From: Macrolepiota albuminosa
Lineage: Eukaryota > Basidiomycota > Agaricomycetes > Agaricales > Agaricaceae
Assembly: GCA_027475525.1 (NCBI GenBank)
Contig: JAMWFC010000109.1
Coordinates: 124,001 to 188,000 of the forward strand
Reading direction: 5' to 3'
Length of the DNA: 64,000 bases
Positions 1-10,819 of this stretch are shown here, piece after piece; the first letter of the stretch is position 1; each line of letters opens with the position of its first letter. The position numbers were made by a program, and so were the translations under genes. The notes under the pieces were generated by a model, which had not been told where the DNA came from, did not search any database, and saw nothing but the letters and a program-made list of their open reading frames with translations.

Positions 1-1699
1 CTATTCGAGCCTATGGAAGACAGGTTGGTCTGAACTGCCTTCCTTCCTTGTTCTTCTTTTCTCATTTTTGACAAGGGGTCCTCTATTGTCGATGCTGAAA
101 AAGGACTAGATCTAGAAAACCGGGCGTATTACATGACAATCTCCATTCAACGCTGGCTGTCCGTTAGACTCGACCTCTTCGGTAACATTCTGATTTTGGG
201 AATCGCATTGTTTGCTGCTGGTTACCGCCACTCGGTTAATCCTGCGAAGGTCGGCGTGGTACTATCATACACCTTGGCAAGTGAGTATCGATGCAATACC
301 TTTTTTGTGTGATGTTCTGAAGGACCTGTGAAGTCACTCAAACTTTTTGTATGTACGCTCCTGTTGTGCTGTGGCCTTTGATTTACTGATCCGTGAAAGC
401 GGAAATGATCAATCAATTTGCGAAAAACGAGCAGAATATGAATGCCGTCGAAAGAGTCCTTCATTATACAGAACTTCACCCTGAAGCCGCCTCCGTTACT
501 TCTGACGATCCTCCTCCATCTTGGCCAGAGCAGGGCCAGATCTCCTTTACTAATGTAGACCTTGCTTACCGTGAAGGTCTGCCACTTGTGCTTGAGGACG
601 TCAGCTTCAACGTCCATCCTGGTGAGAAGGTAGTGTTTTTAACGATCCCTTAACCTCCACTTTACCTGAGACCTTGTCTGCTAGGTTGGTATCGTTGGAC
701 GTACGGGTTCAGGTAAATAGGGATGACGCTATCTTTACTTTGATAACAACTATTTCATATTATAGGCAAATCTTCTTTGTTACAAGCGCTTTTCCGGCGA
801 GTAACTCTTCCGTTTGACATGTGATTCACACCTAATCGTTGGAACATCATAAGCATTACCGAGCTTCGGAACGGCAGAATTGAGATAGATGGTCGCGATA
901 TCAGGCGTATGGGTCTCTCCATTCTTCGGGACTCTATTGCGTTGGTTCCGCAAGATAGCACAATGTTCATAGGAACATTGCGCTCTAATCTGTGGGCCCC
1001 CTGCATGGTTTTTCGTTACCGCTTTATGACAATCTTTTGTTATAGGGACCCTAAAGGCCTACGCACAGATGCAGAGCTTGTCTCTGTGATCCAGCGTGCA
1101 GGGCTCTTATCTTCCGCAAATTCTCCTGATCCGGCTGAAGCGAAATTCAGCCTAGATTCAAAGGTCGGGGATGAAGGTCTGTGCTATTCCACCTTACAGC
1201 TTTTCTTCTTGTGTTGAATTTCATGCAGGAGCAAATTATAGTGCTGGAGAAAGGCAATTGATAGCACTCTGTCGTGCCCTTGTGAAGAACAGTCGCATCA
1301 TTATCCTTGTCAGCTTTTCGTGGATTGTTAATCCGCCCTTTCTTCAATTAATCATAAGTACAGGACGAAGCGACTAGTAGTGTCGACGTTGAAACAGATG
1401 CGAAATTGCAACGAACTATCAAGAGCGAGTTTGCGTCCTCAACCCTTTTGTGTATTGCGCACCGTTTGAATACCATAGGTAACTATCGTTCTCTTTCTGC
1501 ATTAATGATTCCTCACTAGTCTACTTCAGTATACTATGATCGTGTCCTTGTCATGGACGCCGGCAAAGTTGCTGAGTTTGATACGGTCCTCAATCTTTAC
1601 GACAATGAATCCTCGATCTTTAGATCACTTTGCAACGAGGCAAATCTACAGCGCTCAGACATTCTCCGAATTCGAGCAGAACATGATGAAACTTTGTGA
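1..1699 (+). CDS. ABC transporter, ABCC/MRP type, C-terminal part (5' end outside window)
   Basis: Several short exons encode the end of the second membrane domain and the whole second nucleotide-binding domain of a full-length ABCC exporter (YOR1/MRP-like), a membrane pump driven by ATP. The membrane segment is at about 120-285 ([27 protein letters not shown]). The linker [16 protein letters not shown] is at 430-475. Walker A GRTGSGKSS is split by introns near 690-770, the Q-loop VPQDSTMF is at about 945, and the signature reads YSAGERQ instead of LSGGQ, as is common in this subfamily. Walker B plus D-loop ([12 protein letters not shown]) is split by an intron near 1305-1365, and the H-loop is IAHRLNT. 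The reading frame ends with TGA at 1697-1699. Introns have GT-AG ends. The substrate cannot be inferred. Confidence 0.9.
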
Positions 1700-1827
1700 T
1701 GTTACGAAGAATACTACTTATGACAGCGATTCACCCCTACCATTCACCACTCAATTACCTCTTAACTGGTTCTAGTAGGACACACCGTTCTTAGTTTAGT
1801 AGTTTATACTAGATTACCACCCACCTT

Positions 1828-1981
1828 ATACCATAGACTGACGTTGGAACACAAATGTTTTGGAGATGTTTGTCTGAACGTTCAATGTCAACAACAATAG
1901 CACCATACCATAGACTGACGTTGGAACACAAATGTTTTGGAGATGTTTGTCTGAACGTTCAATGTCAACAACAATAGCACC
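1828..1981. repeat. 77-bp tandem duplication 1
   Basis: Copies 1828-1904 and 1905-1981 are identical and directly adjacent. They lie in noncoding DNA just after the ABC gene. Same period as all other such duplications in the window; probably an unmerged contig overlap. Confidence 0.95.
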
Positions 1982-2211
1982 CCAAGCATACATCACTTAC
2001 TCTTGTTATCAGACCCTCGAGTCATCTACGTGTCCATTGACTGCCATAGACGGGGTTATCATAATTGATATCAGGGACGTGTACCCATAATATGCATATG
2101 ACGAATATAGTGTTCCTATTTTGACTTTCTTTTCGACAGCAATTCATTACCCAAGGAATTCTAGTGAATCAGAGTCCGATGATTCTTCCACATTCATATT
2201 CAGTGCTTAAA
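1982..2211. other. Intergenic, convergent 3' ends
   Basis: Space between the convergent ABC transporter and glycosidase-like genes. No coding or RNA signal seen. Confidence 0.6.
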
Positions 2212-4626
2212 TCACAAGGCCTTGTTTAAACCTTCAACTCGTACAACCCAACCACTACTCGGGAATCCAGGTGCGCTTCCATGACTTCCATCCCAACCCT
2301 TAGCCATCATCGCAATGGCGAGCAGCAATGCTCCGGAACCCGGGAAGTAAGGTGTTGGTACTCTAGCGCCACCTATCGGCATGCCAACATCGTCAAAGGC
2401 GAAAAGCGGATGCAGAAGCCATTCCACAGCCTTTTCCTGGTCACCGTTGCGTGCGGCCGACATCGCCAGCATTGGGAAATCCCACCTAGACCATCCTCAA
2501 TTTCCATTTCCCTGCTTTAGAACAAGCCACCCACCCCCAAAAGTTGGATACATTCCAAAATTCCCAGACCTTCTCTGCTGTTGCTTTGGCTACTGTGACG
2601 TTCAAACCTGGCGTTGGGGGAAGCCAGCCATGCAACCCGACGAGAGTTGGGTGATCGTTGGTGTATGCTTTGTCCGTCCAGAAATTGCTCTCAATACCTT
2701 CATATACTGCATACGTTCCATTATCAATAGGCAGCTTGGCGAGATTGCCTGCGACCTTTGTCCAGTCTTCCGGTACCTCTTCGCCCAGATTAACCATCCA
2801 TTTTGACGCGATATCTAATCCCAGGCGCCAGTACGCCAACTCCAATGCAGGGTTTTGCGTAATATTCGGACTGGTATCCTCACTCGCGACATACATGGGT
2901 GGACCAATATCATATACACCTGTCGATTCATTATACCACGCGAAGGCTGACATCCAGTTTGCAGTTTCGACAACGACATCCCTCCATTTATCCAATATTT
3001 CTTTGACTGGGAAAGCGCGATACTCGTATAACGCAAAAACTAGGGGATGTGGCTGTTCCCAGATGAGAAGGTTGTTGATTTCGCCTGGTGATGAACGACC
3101 AGAGGGATCTGTCATCTTGGGCCAGCGTGCCCCAGCGGGCCAGCCCTGTTGGACTTGAGCACGTGCAATGGAACTGTCGAGGAATCGAGAGTAGATGGTG
3201 GTTGAACGACGGAGGAGATCCCAGTCGTTCCAGAGGGCCCAGTGCGCGCAGTGCCAGAAATACATTTCTAGAGTCAAAGATCACCCTTACTGCGGTTCCA
3301 GAACCCCGAGGACACTTACCCATATGGAATTTTCTGGACTCCCAGTAAGCACTCCGACTATCTCATCTGATTTCAAGTACTCACCCGTACTGAGAAATAT
3401 CACAGTAACATGAAGCTTGTTACATAAATGACATAGCAGGGATATCAATACGTACCCAGCCATTATTCACCAGACCAGACTGTCAGTGTCCAGTCGGCCG
3501 TCAACATGATTAGTCCAAGAATACAGCATCTCATGCTCACCTCTTGGGGCGGAGTATTCCCGGCCTCATTCACTCTCAGGAGGTATCGCGAAAGAACAAT
3601 TCTTCTCTGCAATTCCTCTGCCCGGGAATCTGTAGAACCAGTCAGGACATCGACAAAGCCACTCCTCGTCCAAAATTTTTCCCAGGCGCTCGCAGAGCTG
3701 TCAAAAACATTCTGAACAGAAGAAAAGTTTGGCTGATCATCAGGAAGCCCATAGTCTACAGTGATAGAGAAAGTTGTAGACTTTTTCAATGGTTCAATGG
3801 TGTACCGGTGGGCATCTGGACTATCTCGTGAGATACTGAAGTTGTCACCCATTATAGTCGTTTTAAATGTCGCTGCAACCATCGTGTGGAGAATGCTTGC
3901 GCTGCTATCTCCTGAGGCCTCTAATACGGTTGTGTGGTTCGATGTTGCATCCCAATTACCGACAAAAGGGGCACTGAACTTGGTTTCTCCATCGTTCCAG
4001 GAGAAGTCCAGAAATATTCCAAGTCTACTACTCTTCAATAGCGAAGATTCAGTGGAAATCGCGATTCTTCCGGTATTATCAGCTACGGCAGTCTCGACTG
4101 TCACGGGTTCCCCTTGAAAGGAGAACCGACTTGTCAGCTTTCCGGTCCATAGGTTTAGCTGTTGCTCTACGTCTGTGAAGTCTTCTCCTGTGACGTTGAG
4201 CTTCTTCCCTTCGGCCGACCAGAGCACTAAGCCTATCCTTCCTAGATTGACTCTGTTCGGGTTTGAAATAAGCCACTGTTCGGGTCCTCCCCCCCCAAAA
4301 TCATACTGGACTAGTCGGTCATGATTGTACCAGCTGACACCTTTATAATCCTCGACGTCTTGTTCGGTAATGCCAGCAGGAAGTGTATCGTTCTTCCAGC
4401 CCCAAGATGACATAATAGCGAAAGGTAGAAGTGTCTGGAGACCAGTCACGTCCGCTCCAAAGGCGAAGTTACCGTTGCCGATTTGCAAGGGCGTTGTGGC
4501 GTTGAGAGCAGAGCCATCGCGTTTCGGGTTGAAACTGATAACAATGGATTGACGGTCGATCAGTTCTAGTCCATTTGCCAAACTAAGAGTGGACAGCACG
4601 AGAAGAAACAGAGTATACAACATCAT
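2212..4626 (-). CDS. Secreted six-hairpin glycosidase-like protein
   Basis: Six exons on the minus strand: 4626-3541, 3479-3456, a 5-nt micro-exon 3389-3385, a 14-nt exon 3333-3320, 3267-2535 and 2485-2212. All introns have GT-AG ends and splice into one frame. The N-terminus is a signal peptide (hydrophobic run after MMLYTLFLLVL). The first about 350 residues resemble the beta-rich N-domain of fungal six-hairpin ((alpha/alpha)6 toroid) glycosidases, with PLQIGNGNFAFGADVTGLQT. The later part has the helical catalytic-type segments SGLVNNGWYGKFHMEMYFWH, EINNLLIWEQPHPLVFALYE and WGWDFPMLAMSAARNG. About 710 residues, a normal length, so it looks complete and secreted. The substrate is unknown; I infer a role in carbohydrate breakdown. 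Confidence 0.85.
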
Positions 4627-5239
4627 GCGAGACTTTCAACGAGATCACTTCGTATTTGACATGAGTAGCTTTGGCGGCCCGGGTCCTCCACAAGGCGGAA
4701 TACATTTGATGAGTAACCCTGCTCTCACTCTCCAGGTTATTGTAAGATTGCCTGAGAAGAATCAGATTGATGACACCAGCTATTTATCTCGCCAGGTAAT
4801 GTTACTGCCATATTTCAATACAGCCACACAACTACTCCCCAACGAAATACTTGGGTCCTCGTGATCGAAGAGTTGGGTATAAAAGTTGTTTTGAGGTACA
4901 TGTAGGTCCGGTCAAAACAACACGACCACCATAATACCTAGAAAATTTGTCCAAAAAATGCGGATTTAAGGGGAAATTTTGGTCAAATCGAAGTCCCGAT
5001 TTTATGGATTTGAGGCTGGCAGGGCAAAATCTGGAAAAAATTTGGAGAATTTGGCAATGCACTCCAAAAAGTCCAAAACCATACTTTCCACGACAGCAAT
5101 AGAGCCGCTCAACCAGTCGGAACGGACACCCTAGTATCCCTGAACAAGAAGCCATTTTATCTTGTCCGACTGAGAGGACTCCGAACTAAAGGGGAGTCAT
5201 AGTAATATAATGGCCAGTGCCTCATCAGAAATGAAAAAA
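4627..5239. other. Upstream region of the glycosidase-like gene, no gene seen
   Basis: Contains the presumed promoter of the minus-strand glycosidase-like gene. Open frames here are short and resemble no protein family I know. Confidence 0.4.
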
Positions 5240-5300
5240 TCAACTTGAAGAAGAAATTTTGTTATTACAACGTTGTGATGAATTGCACCATATTCCACAA

Positions 5301-5579
5301 TTACAAGCTATTGATTGGTACAGGTTCAAACGTTTCTGGGTCAAGGTCATATTGTATAGCCACTGGATATTCACCAGATAAACCCAGATCGCGTACTGGC
5401 TTTTCAGCTGACTCAAGATATATGTTGGGCCCAATGATGATCTCTTCCGATTCCTTTCCCCTATGTCTTGCCTTGCGCAACCTCCAATATGTCTCCCTAA
5501 TCCAAGTCTTGAACTGTTGGACTGGACTCCTTCCTGTCTGGTTTCTCCGTATCCGATCAGTCACGTGACACTTTGCCAA
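5301..5579 (-). pseudogene. Possible retroelement-derived ORF
   Basis: A 92-residue open frame, basic at its start (KTWIRETYWRLRKARHRGK) with an acidic end. It lies downstream, in the same orientation, of a decayed integrase zinc-binding fragment, so it may be the tail of the same dead Ty3 element. No domain recognised. Confidence 0.3.
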
Positions 5580-5609
5580 TTTGTCTGTTTCTTGCTTTTA
5601 CAGTCTCAG

Positions 5610-5797
5610 TTGTCTCCTCCATTGTGACACGACACTGAGGCTGTAAGTCTATCCTCACTCATTGTCAAGTTCACATATATTTATGATCACTGTATCATAC
5701 AGATCGTCTGTGTTAATATCTAATTAGGTACAATGAATTAGTTGTCTCCATTGTGACATGACACTGAGGCTATCATCTGTGTTCATATCTAATTAGA
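5610..5797. repeat. Diverged direct repeat
   Basis: Two imperfect copies (about 5610-5730 and 5742-5797) share the words CATTGTGACAYGACACTGAGG and CTGTGTTMATATCTAATTAG. They are not related to the 77-bp series. Confidence 0.5.
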
Positions 5798-5868
5798 CCT
5801 GAGATTACAGGTTATGGGCCTTTTCTAGACCCAGCTTGCTGGAATGACTTATTGTCTGGATATCTTCA

Positions 5869-6450
5869 TTGGGCACCACCCATGGCTGCCTCCACACAGT
5901 GCTGGCAATACTTTCCTTTTTTATATTTGTTGTAACGTCCAATCACACAGTAGATGAATGGCATACTTCACATCATCCTGAGAAGGGCAAAGATGTGTCG
6001 ACATTTCCTTCACCAGGATCCTTGATTGATCCATGGATAACCAAACTACTGACTCTGGGACTACACATTCAACAACGTCCACATTCCTCATTCCCCATTT
6101 TAAATTCTCATGATACACCACCAACTTTTCAGAATAATAGGACTTACAATTTTCCTCATTCAAATCGTAATGCTGTATTATTATCACTTTCTCTGCATAT
6201 ATCTGTCAATTTTCATGCTTCAGCACCTCAAAGGCCTTCTTTCCCACCTCCATCTGTTCATACCTATCACTCTGAATCTGATCCTCTTTCTTGACTAAAT
6301 TCTGTTTATTCTCAACCTTCTGGACCTGCTTCTGTTTCACGTTTCCCAATGATTTCTTGCCCACCTTTTATCCATGCCTTTAGAGTGAACTCTATTCATC
6401 CTGAAGAGATACATCTTCATTTTGTTTATGCTCCTTTGGTTTAACCCTTT
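5869..6450 (+). pseudogene. Serine/proline-rich ORF, probably decayed gag
   Basis: The frame 5869-6294 and its continuation past a TGA give a Ser/Pro/His-rich low-complexity protein, reminiscent of the variable N-terminal part of fungal gag proteins. It has no capsid or zinc knuckle. Weak call. Confidence 0.25.
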
Positions 6451-6587
6451 GATGTTCCTCTTTCTCCATTACGTACTACTTCTCCTGCCTCTGTCTCATC
6501 TCATCAGAACAATCTTTGAACCAATGCCTGCACCATATGACTAATTTCATGCTTTTCCAGCTTTTTCTGACACTCTGAACTTTTGTT

Positions 6588-6818
6588 TCATTGACAGTCC
6601 ATGCACAATGGAATATAATTATGCACCAAGTCACGTCTCATATTTGGCCAATAATAAGAGTACTGTAAGGCTGCATACATTTTATTGACCCCAAAATGAC
6701 CCAGCTTGTCATGTGCAACACAAAAAAGGTTTTTACAAAGATTCTTGAAATTCAGAATTATAAGATGATCTCTGACATATAACAAACCATTTCTCCTTTT
6801 TATCCTCAGAGGTGTCAT
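6588..6818 (-). pseudogene. Decayed Ty3/gypsy integrase, zinc-binding (H2C2) domain
   Basis: The 76-residue frame contains HDKLGHFGVNKMYAALQYSY and YWPNMRRDLVHNYIPLCMDC, i.e. the H-x3-H ... C-x2-C domain that precedes the integrase core in Ty3-type pol. The catalytic core is not visible next to it, so this is a fragment of an old element on the minus strand. Confidence 0.75.
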
Positions 6819-7039
6819 TCCTGAATGGAAATCATTAATTATTTGCTTTTGTATATAGGTCTTTGTTATAACCCATGTGAATTGTATTCAAGGTTTCTTC
6901 ATTCCTCTTGATCAATAATATGCTGAAGCCCTCTGTAACCTCTATTGCCTTCCAAGCCCCTCCAATTAGTGGGTTTATTGCTCAACAGCAAGCTCTTTAG
7001 TCAGCAATCTCTGACAGATAGATAAAATTACTCAAAATA

Positions 7040-7662
7040 CACCTTTTTATTTTTGGCCTGAAATTCTGTGTCTTTTCTACATATGTAAGCTGTTTCAGTG
7101 CACTCACAGAACCTGTGGCATACCAAAACTGGGTCACCAACAATGACCTTGCACAAGCTATTATATTTACTGCACTTGACAACTCTAAGTATGAAGGCTT
7201 AGATGATGCAAAAACTGCTGCCAGCATGTATGATAGAGTTAAGGCTCAGACAGAGGGCAAGGAACCTATATGCATGGTTACTCTGATCCAGAAAGTCTTT
7301 AAAGTCCAGTGTTCTTCACACTACCTACCACTGCAAAGCAGATCTGCAACATAATTCACCATATATTTGCTATAAAGTCTCTTGATGAAGACTTGTTCAA
7401 ATGTGTGATGCTGCTGAATAGCTTGAGCAGCCCACAGTACATGCCAATCCAGGCTCAGGTTTCCAGATGTCTTATGAATGCTACAAAAAATGCACCCTAT
7501 CCTGACCCATGTGCAAAAAAGAGTATAGGCAAGTTGTGTCCATGGCAGGGAGGAGTGTTGGAGCATCATGGATGTGATATGTGTGACAACACAAAGAAGT
7601 ACTACAAACACAGTGCCGAGGCCACCTTAAATGGCTATAACTGGCCACAACTGCTTTGACCA
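7040..7662 (+). pseudogene. Decayed Ty1/copia gag fragment
   Basis: Two overlapping frames (7115-7354 and 7309-7659) together show the copia-type gag (UBN2-like) pattern: YQNWVTNNDLAQAIIFTALD, then IFAIKSLDEDLFKCVMLLNS followed by a proline-containing SLSSPQY. A frame change near 7310 and the absence of pol show that it is dead. It lies immediately upstream of element A. Confidence 0.65.
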
Positions 7663-7814
7663 CTAACATATATATATCAGTACATACCAAAAAGCACTCT
7701 CAGCTCCATTTATATGTTCTGAGGATGTGTTATGACAAGACTATATACATACAGCTATCCACAACTAACATATATGCCTAGATTATCACTTACAATGTAT
7801 TGATCTAGATACGT

Positions 7815-8861
7815 TGATAGGCTTCTCCTCGGATTGAGTGCATCAAGGGACATTATAGGCCAACCAACACTTGACGTACTGAAGACTCTAGCGACCAGTT
7901 GAGAATATAGAGCAGCCCTAGCTCTGGCAATCTACTACAAGACTTAGCCATTTACCCTAACCGCTAGCTACCAGGCCTTCAGCACACTCCACTCACCTAT
8001 CCCAAAGACAAAGGAGGCTCAAAACGTATAGTGCTAACACCATGGCAGAAGGGAACTCTAACTAAACCCCGATCACTTCCAGAATAAGCCAGCAGCAGGC
8101 GCTGCCATTAGACAAGGCACTTCAATCAGAAGTCCAAAAGGATCGATGACAGCAGCACTGGATATACTTAAATCCAACATCTGGACCTGTCAGGAACTGG
8201 TACAATGAGTAGCGCTGACATTAGCACTCATGGCGTCTGTTGAGGATTTTCTGACCATACCGCAGAACAGCCTGGCCAATCGGAGTTATAGTAAAAGTGA
8301 GCAGACTTGTATAATTCTAAGTCAATATAGAGTCACTGCTGGTCGCTGTGGGTCATAACACCATTGGTTGCCGTTGACAGGTCGCCATTAGAGGAAACCA
8401 CAAGGAGAGGTGCTAGGAGGTAGCGCCGCAGATGGACTTTTATCTTGGCAAACACGGTAGCGCATAGTATATAAAATAGCTACTTTACATGTATATAACA
8501 ACAAATTGTAACCTCTGGAGCACACAGTTACACTTAGCATTCAAATTGCGCTAGCTTTCCTTGACTTCATCACTAATTCAGATGCTAGCCTTATCTATCT
8601 CATCTTTGTTGTTTACGGTGCCACCTATGGGCACAATACGCTGCACTATTTGTCTTTTCTTCAATATCTTTGTTTAAGCTACGATACTCACCATCTGCCA
8701 GGTAGCCCCTGAAGCGCTATAATTTAGCGCATTATTTTATCACCTCCACTTGAGCACACTGGGACCCTGTCAGGACTCCTCACAACTTTGCACGCCAAGC
8801 GCTGGAGACGGCGTTGTACTGTGTATATGTCCAGCGCACCCAACCACAGTTGGCATCATCA
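7815..8861 (+). repeat. 5' LTR of element A
   Basis: 1047 bp, TG...CA ends. A TATATAAAA box lies at about 8468-8476. Clearly homologous to 31694-32841 with scattered substitutions. Confidence 0.9.
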
Positions 8862-8864
8862 TTT

Positions 8865-8881
8865 TGGAGCCCACCACGAGG
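8865..8881 (+). promoter_or_regulatory. Primer binding site of element A
   Basis: TGGAGCCCACCACGAGG starts four bases after the 5' LTR and begins with the TGG expected to pair with a tRNA CCA end. The identical site is used by element B. I could not assign the tRNA species. Confidence 0.65.
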
Positions 8882-8939
8882 GGTTTTCTGAGACAGAATT
8901 CTGCCAAAAACTTGAGCCCAGTGACAGCGCCGCCTCCTG

Positions 8940-9421
8940 TTGGAGAGTGCGTTTGAACCAAGCACTACCGATTCACCACACTTACCAGGCGCGCTACCAA
9001 GACAGACTTTGAATCAGGAGCTTGAGGCCACCCCAGACAGCCTGGCCAAAAGCTTTTTCCCTTTTTCCCAACCGTTTGAGTACTTAGCAGGAAAAAACCA
9101 TATGCCGCTTACTCCTTTAAAAGAGTTATCTAGGTTATTATCACCAGAACCTAGCAACCCAGAGCTAACTGAGCCTGTACCTATGACATCAACGCTAAGT
9201 AACATGAGCACCACCACCCTTCCTACTTCGACAAACACACCTATCGGTATGGATCAGCCAAATAATCAGTGCATGCTACCCAGAAACCACTTCTCGTTGC
9301 CAAAATGGGACAAAACAAAGCCCTGTGAACTAACGCAGTATTTCAAGGAATTGGAGTATTTGCTATGTGACTGCCGCATAACTGACAATACACAGATGAA
9401 GGAATATGCCGCCAGATACGT
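8940..9421 (+). pseudogene. Element A gag, N-terminal fragment (interrupted)
   Basis: An open frame with a Pro/Ser/Thr-rich leader, then the start of the capsid (NHFSLPKWDKTKPCELTQYF, KEYAARYV). It is cut after the first two bases of a valine codon by insertion of element B; the codon and frame resume at 21069 after the ACGT duplication. Homologous to B gag at 10820 onward. Confidence 0.85.
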
Positions 9422-10439
9422 TGATAGGACCCCATACAGGATCAGTGCATCAACGGCAGGCTACGGCAACATGGCACAGGTCCGGAATATCTTAGCGCGC
9501 ACTAACTAACCATTTTTGGCAATATTTGACGGCCGCGCACGGCAAGAAGCAGATCCAATCAGTGATAGCGCCGACAGCAGATAGAATGACAACTGACAGA
9601 TGGCATCAGTCACTGACGACAGCGCTTAGTGAGAAGCCTGATGATCTATCAAAAACTGACGGACAGCTTGGCGTTTGACCTTGGTGTCTGACACCGCTTA
9701 GCGTCTCGATTTGGCGCCTGACATCGCTTAGGTGCTCTAACAGACAGAAGGGTGATGGAGTGATGGTTTAGCTTCGCGATCTGTCGCCTGGCGTTGCTAA
9801 GGCTCTTGAATGGACGGTAGGGATCTGAAACCGTTGGAGCTACCCCTATGAAATTTTCCAGTTTACCGCACTTTGGCAATGGTTGGTCACTGGCGACGGT
9901 GAACTCCTTGTAGTATATAAAGTACTTACCGACTTGTACATAGAAAATCATCGAATAACAGACGAGAGTTTCCTGCTCCCCTTTCTTCAGTCTCCCTTAC
10001 GCTCAAGAGCTCATTTACGGTCGGCAACGTCAAAACTCATCGGCAGTTGCAGACGCTCGCCAACACTCGATACACTCGCTCAAGAGCTCATTTACGGTTG
10101 GCAACGTCAAAACTCATCGGCAGTTGCAGACGCTCGCCAACACTCGATACACTTGCGCCTTGCAACTACGGCAGGCATTATCGATGCTTAGACTTCGCTA
10201 AGCTTATCGTGCTCTTGCCGCTTACCTTTGCCGTGTTCACTTACCGCTTCTTCCCTAGACGCTTTACCCTAGCGCTTTACACTTGCCGACTCCCTTACCG
10301 ACTTTTCCCCATTTTAACAGACGCGTTCTCTGGGACCTGCCCAGGACTCCCCACATTACTTTCAGCGTGCCCAACGCAAGCTTTTGGTACGGTAACACTA
10401 TAGTCACATTTGTTACTGACCAAACTTTGGGCGTCATCA
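9422..10439 (+). repeat. 5' LTR of element B
   Basis: 1018 bp from TGATAGGACC to GCGTCATCA. The TATATAAAG box at about 9914 is the likely sense promoter. Confidence 0.95.
10001..10154. repeat. 77-bp tandem duplication 2 (in B 5' LTR)
   Basis: Copies start at 10001 and 10078 and differ at two positions. Offset exactly 77. Confidence 0.85.
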
Positions 10440-10442
10440 AAT

Positions 10443-10459
10443 TGGAGCCCACCACGAGG
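10443..10459 (+). promoter_or_regulatory. Primer binding site of element B
   Basis: TGGAGCCCACCACGAGG, three bases after the 5' LTR; identical to the site in element A. Confidence 0.7.
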
Positions 10460-10819
10460 GATCTCTAGGGCAGAATTCTGCCAGAAACCCGTCTCCAGCG
10501 TAGGTGCCGCCTGCTAGACCAGTCGGCAGAAGGCATAGCTCCTTCCCATCCATCAACTCCACAACCACCTGGTGCCTTACCGGGTCTCTCTCTTGCACAG
10601 GAACTACAGAACGCTACTGTAGACGCATTTCCTGATCTCTTCCCGCATTCCCTCGATTATAGCGCCGACGACCCCTTAGCGTCGCCCTTTACCGTACCGC
10701 AACCAATCACCCCCATTACTCCGCTAACGCCTCTTTCACAACTCATTTCTCTTACCCCGTCACCAATCTCTAGAACTCCTTCCCCACTACCGCTAACCGA
10801 ACTTGCCAACACAGTCGCT

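Noticed and set aside
2381..3348. Several plus-strand ORFs opposite the glycosidase-like gene
   Set aside because: They are antisense shadows of a gene with clear splice sites, signal peptide and family motifs.
4832..5155. 107-residue minus-strand ORF with several Cys
   Set aside because: No regular Cys spacing, no family resemblance, no introns or neighbours to support it.
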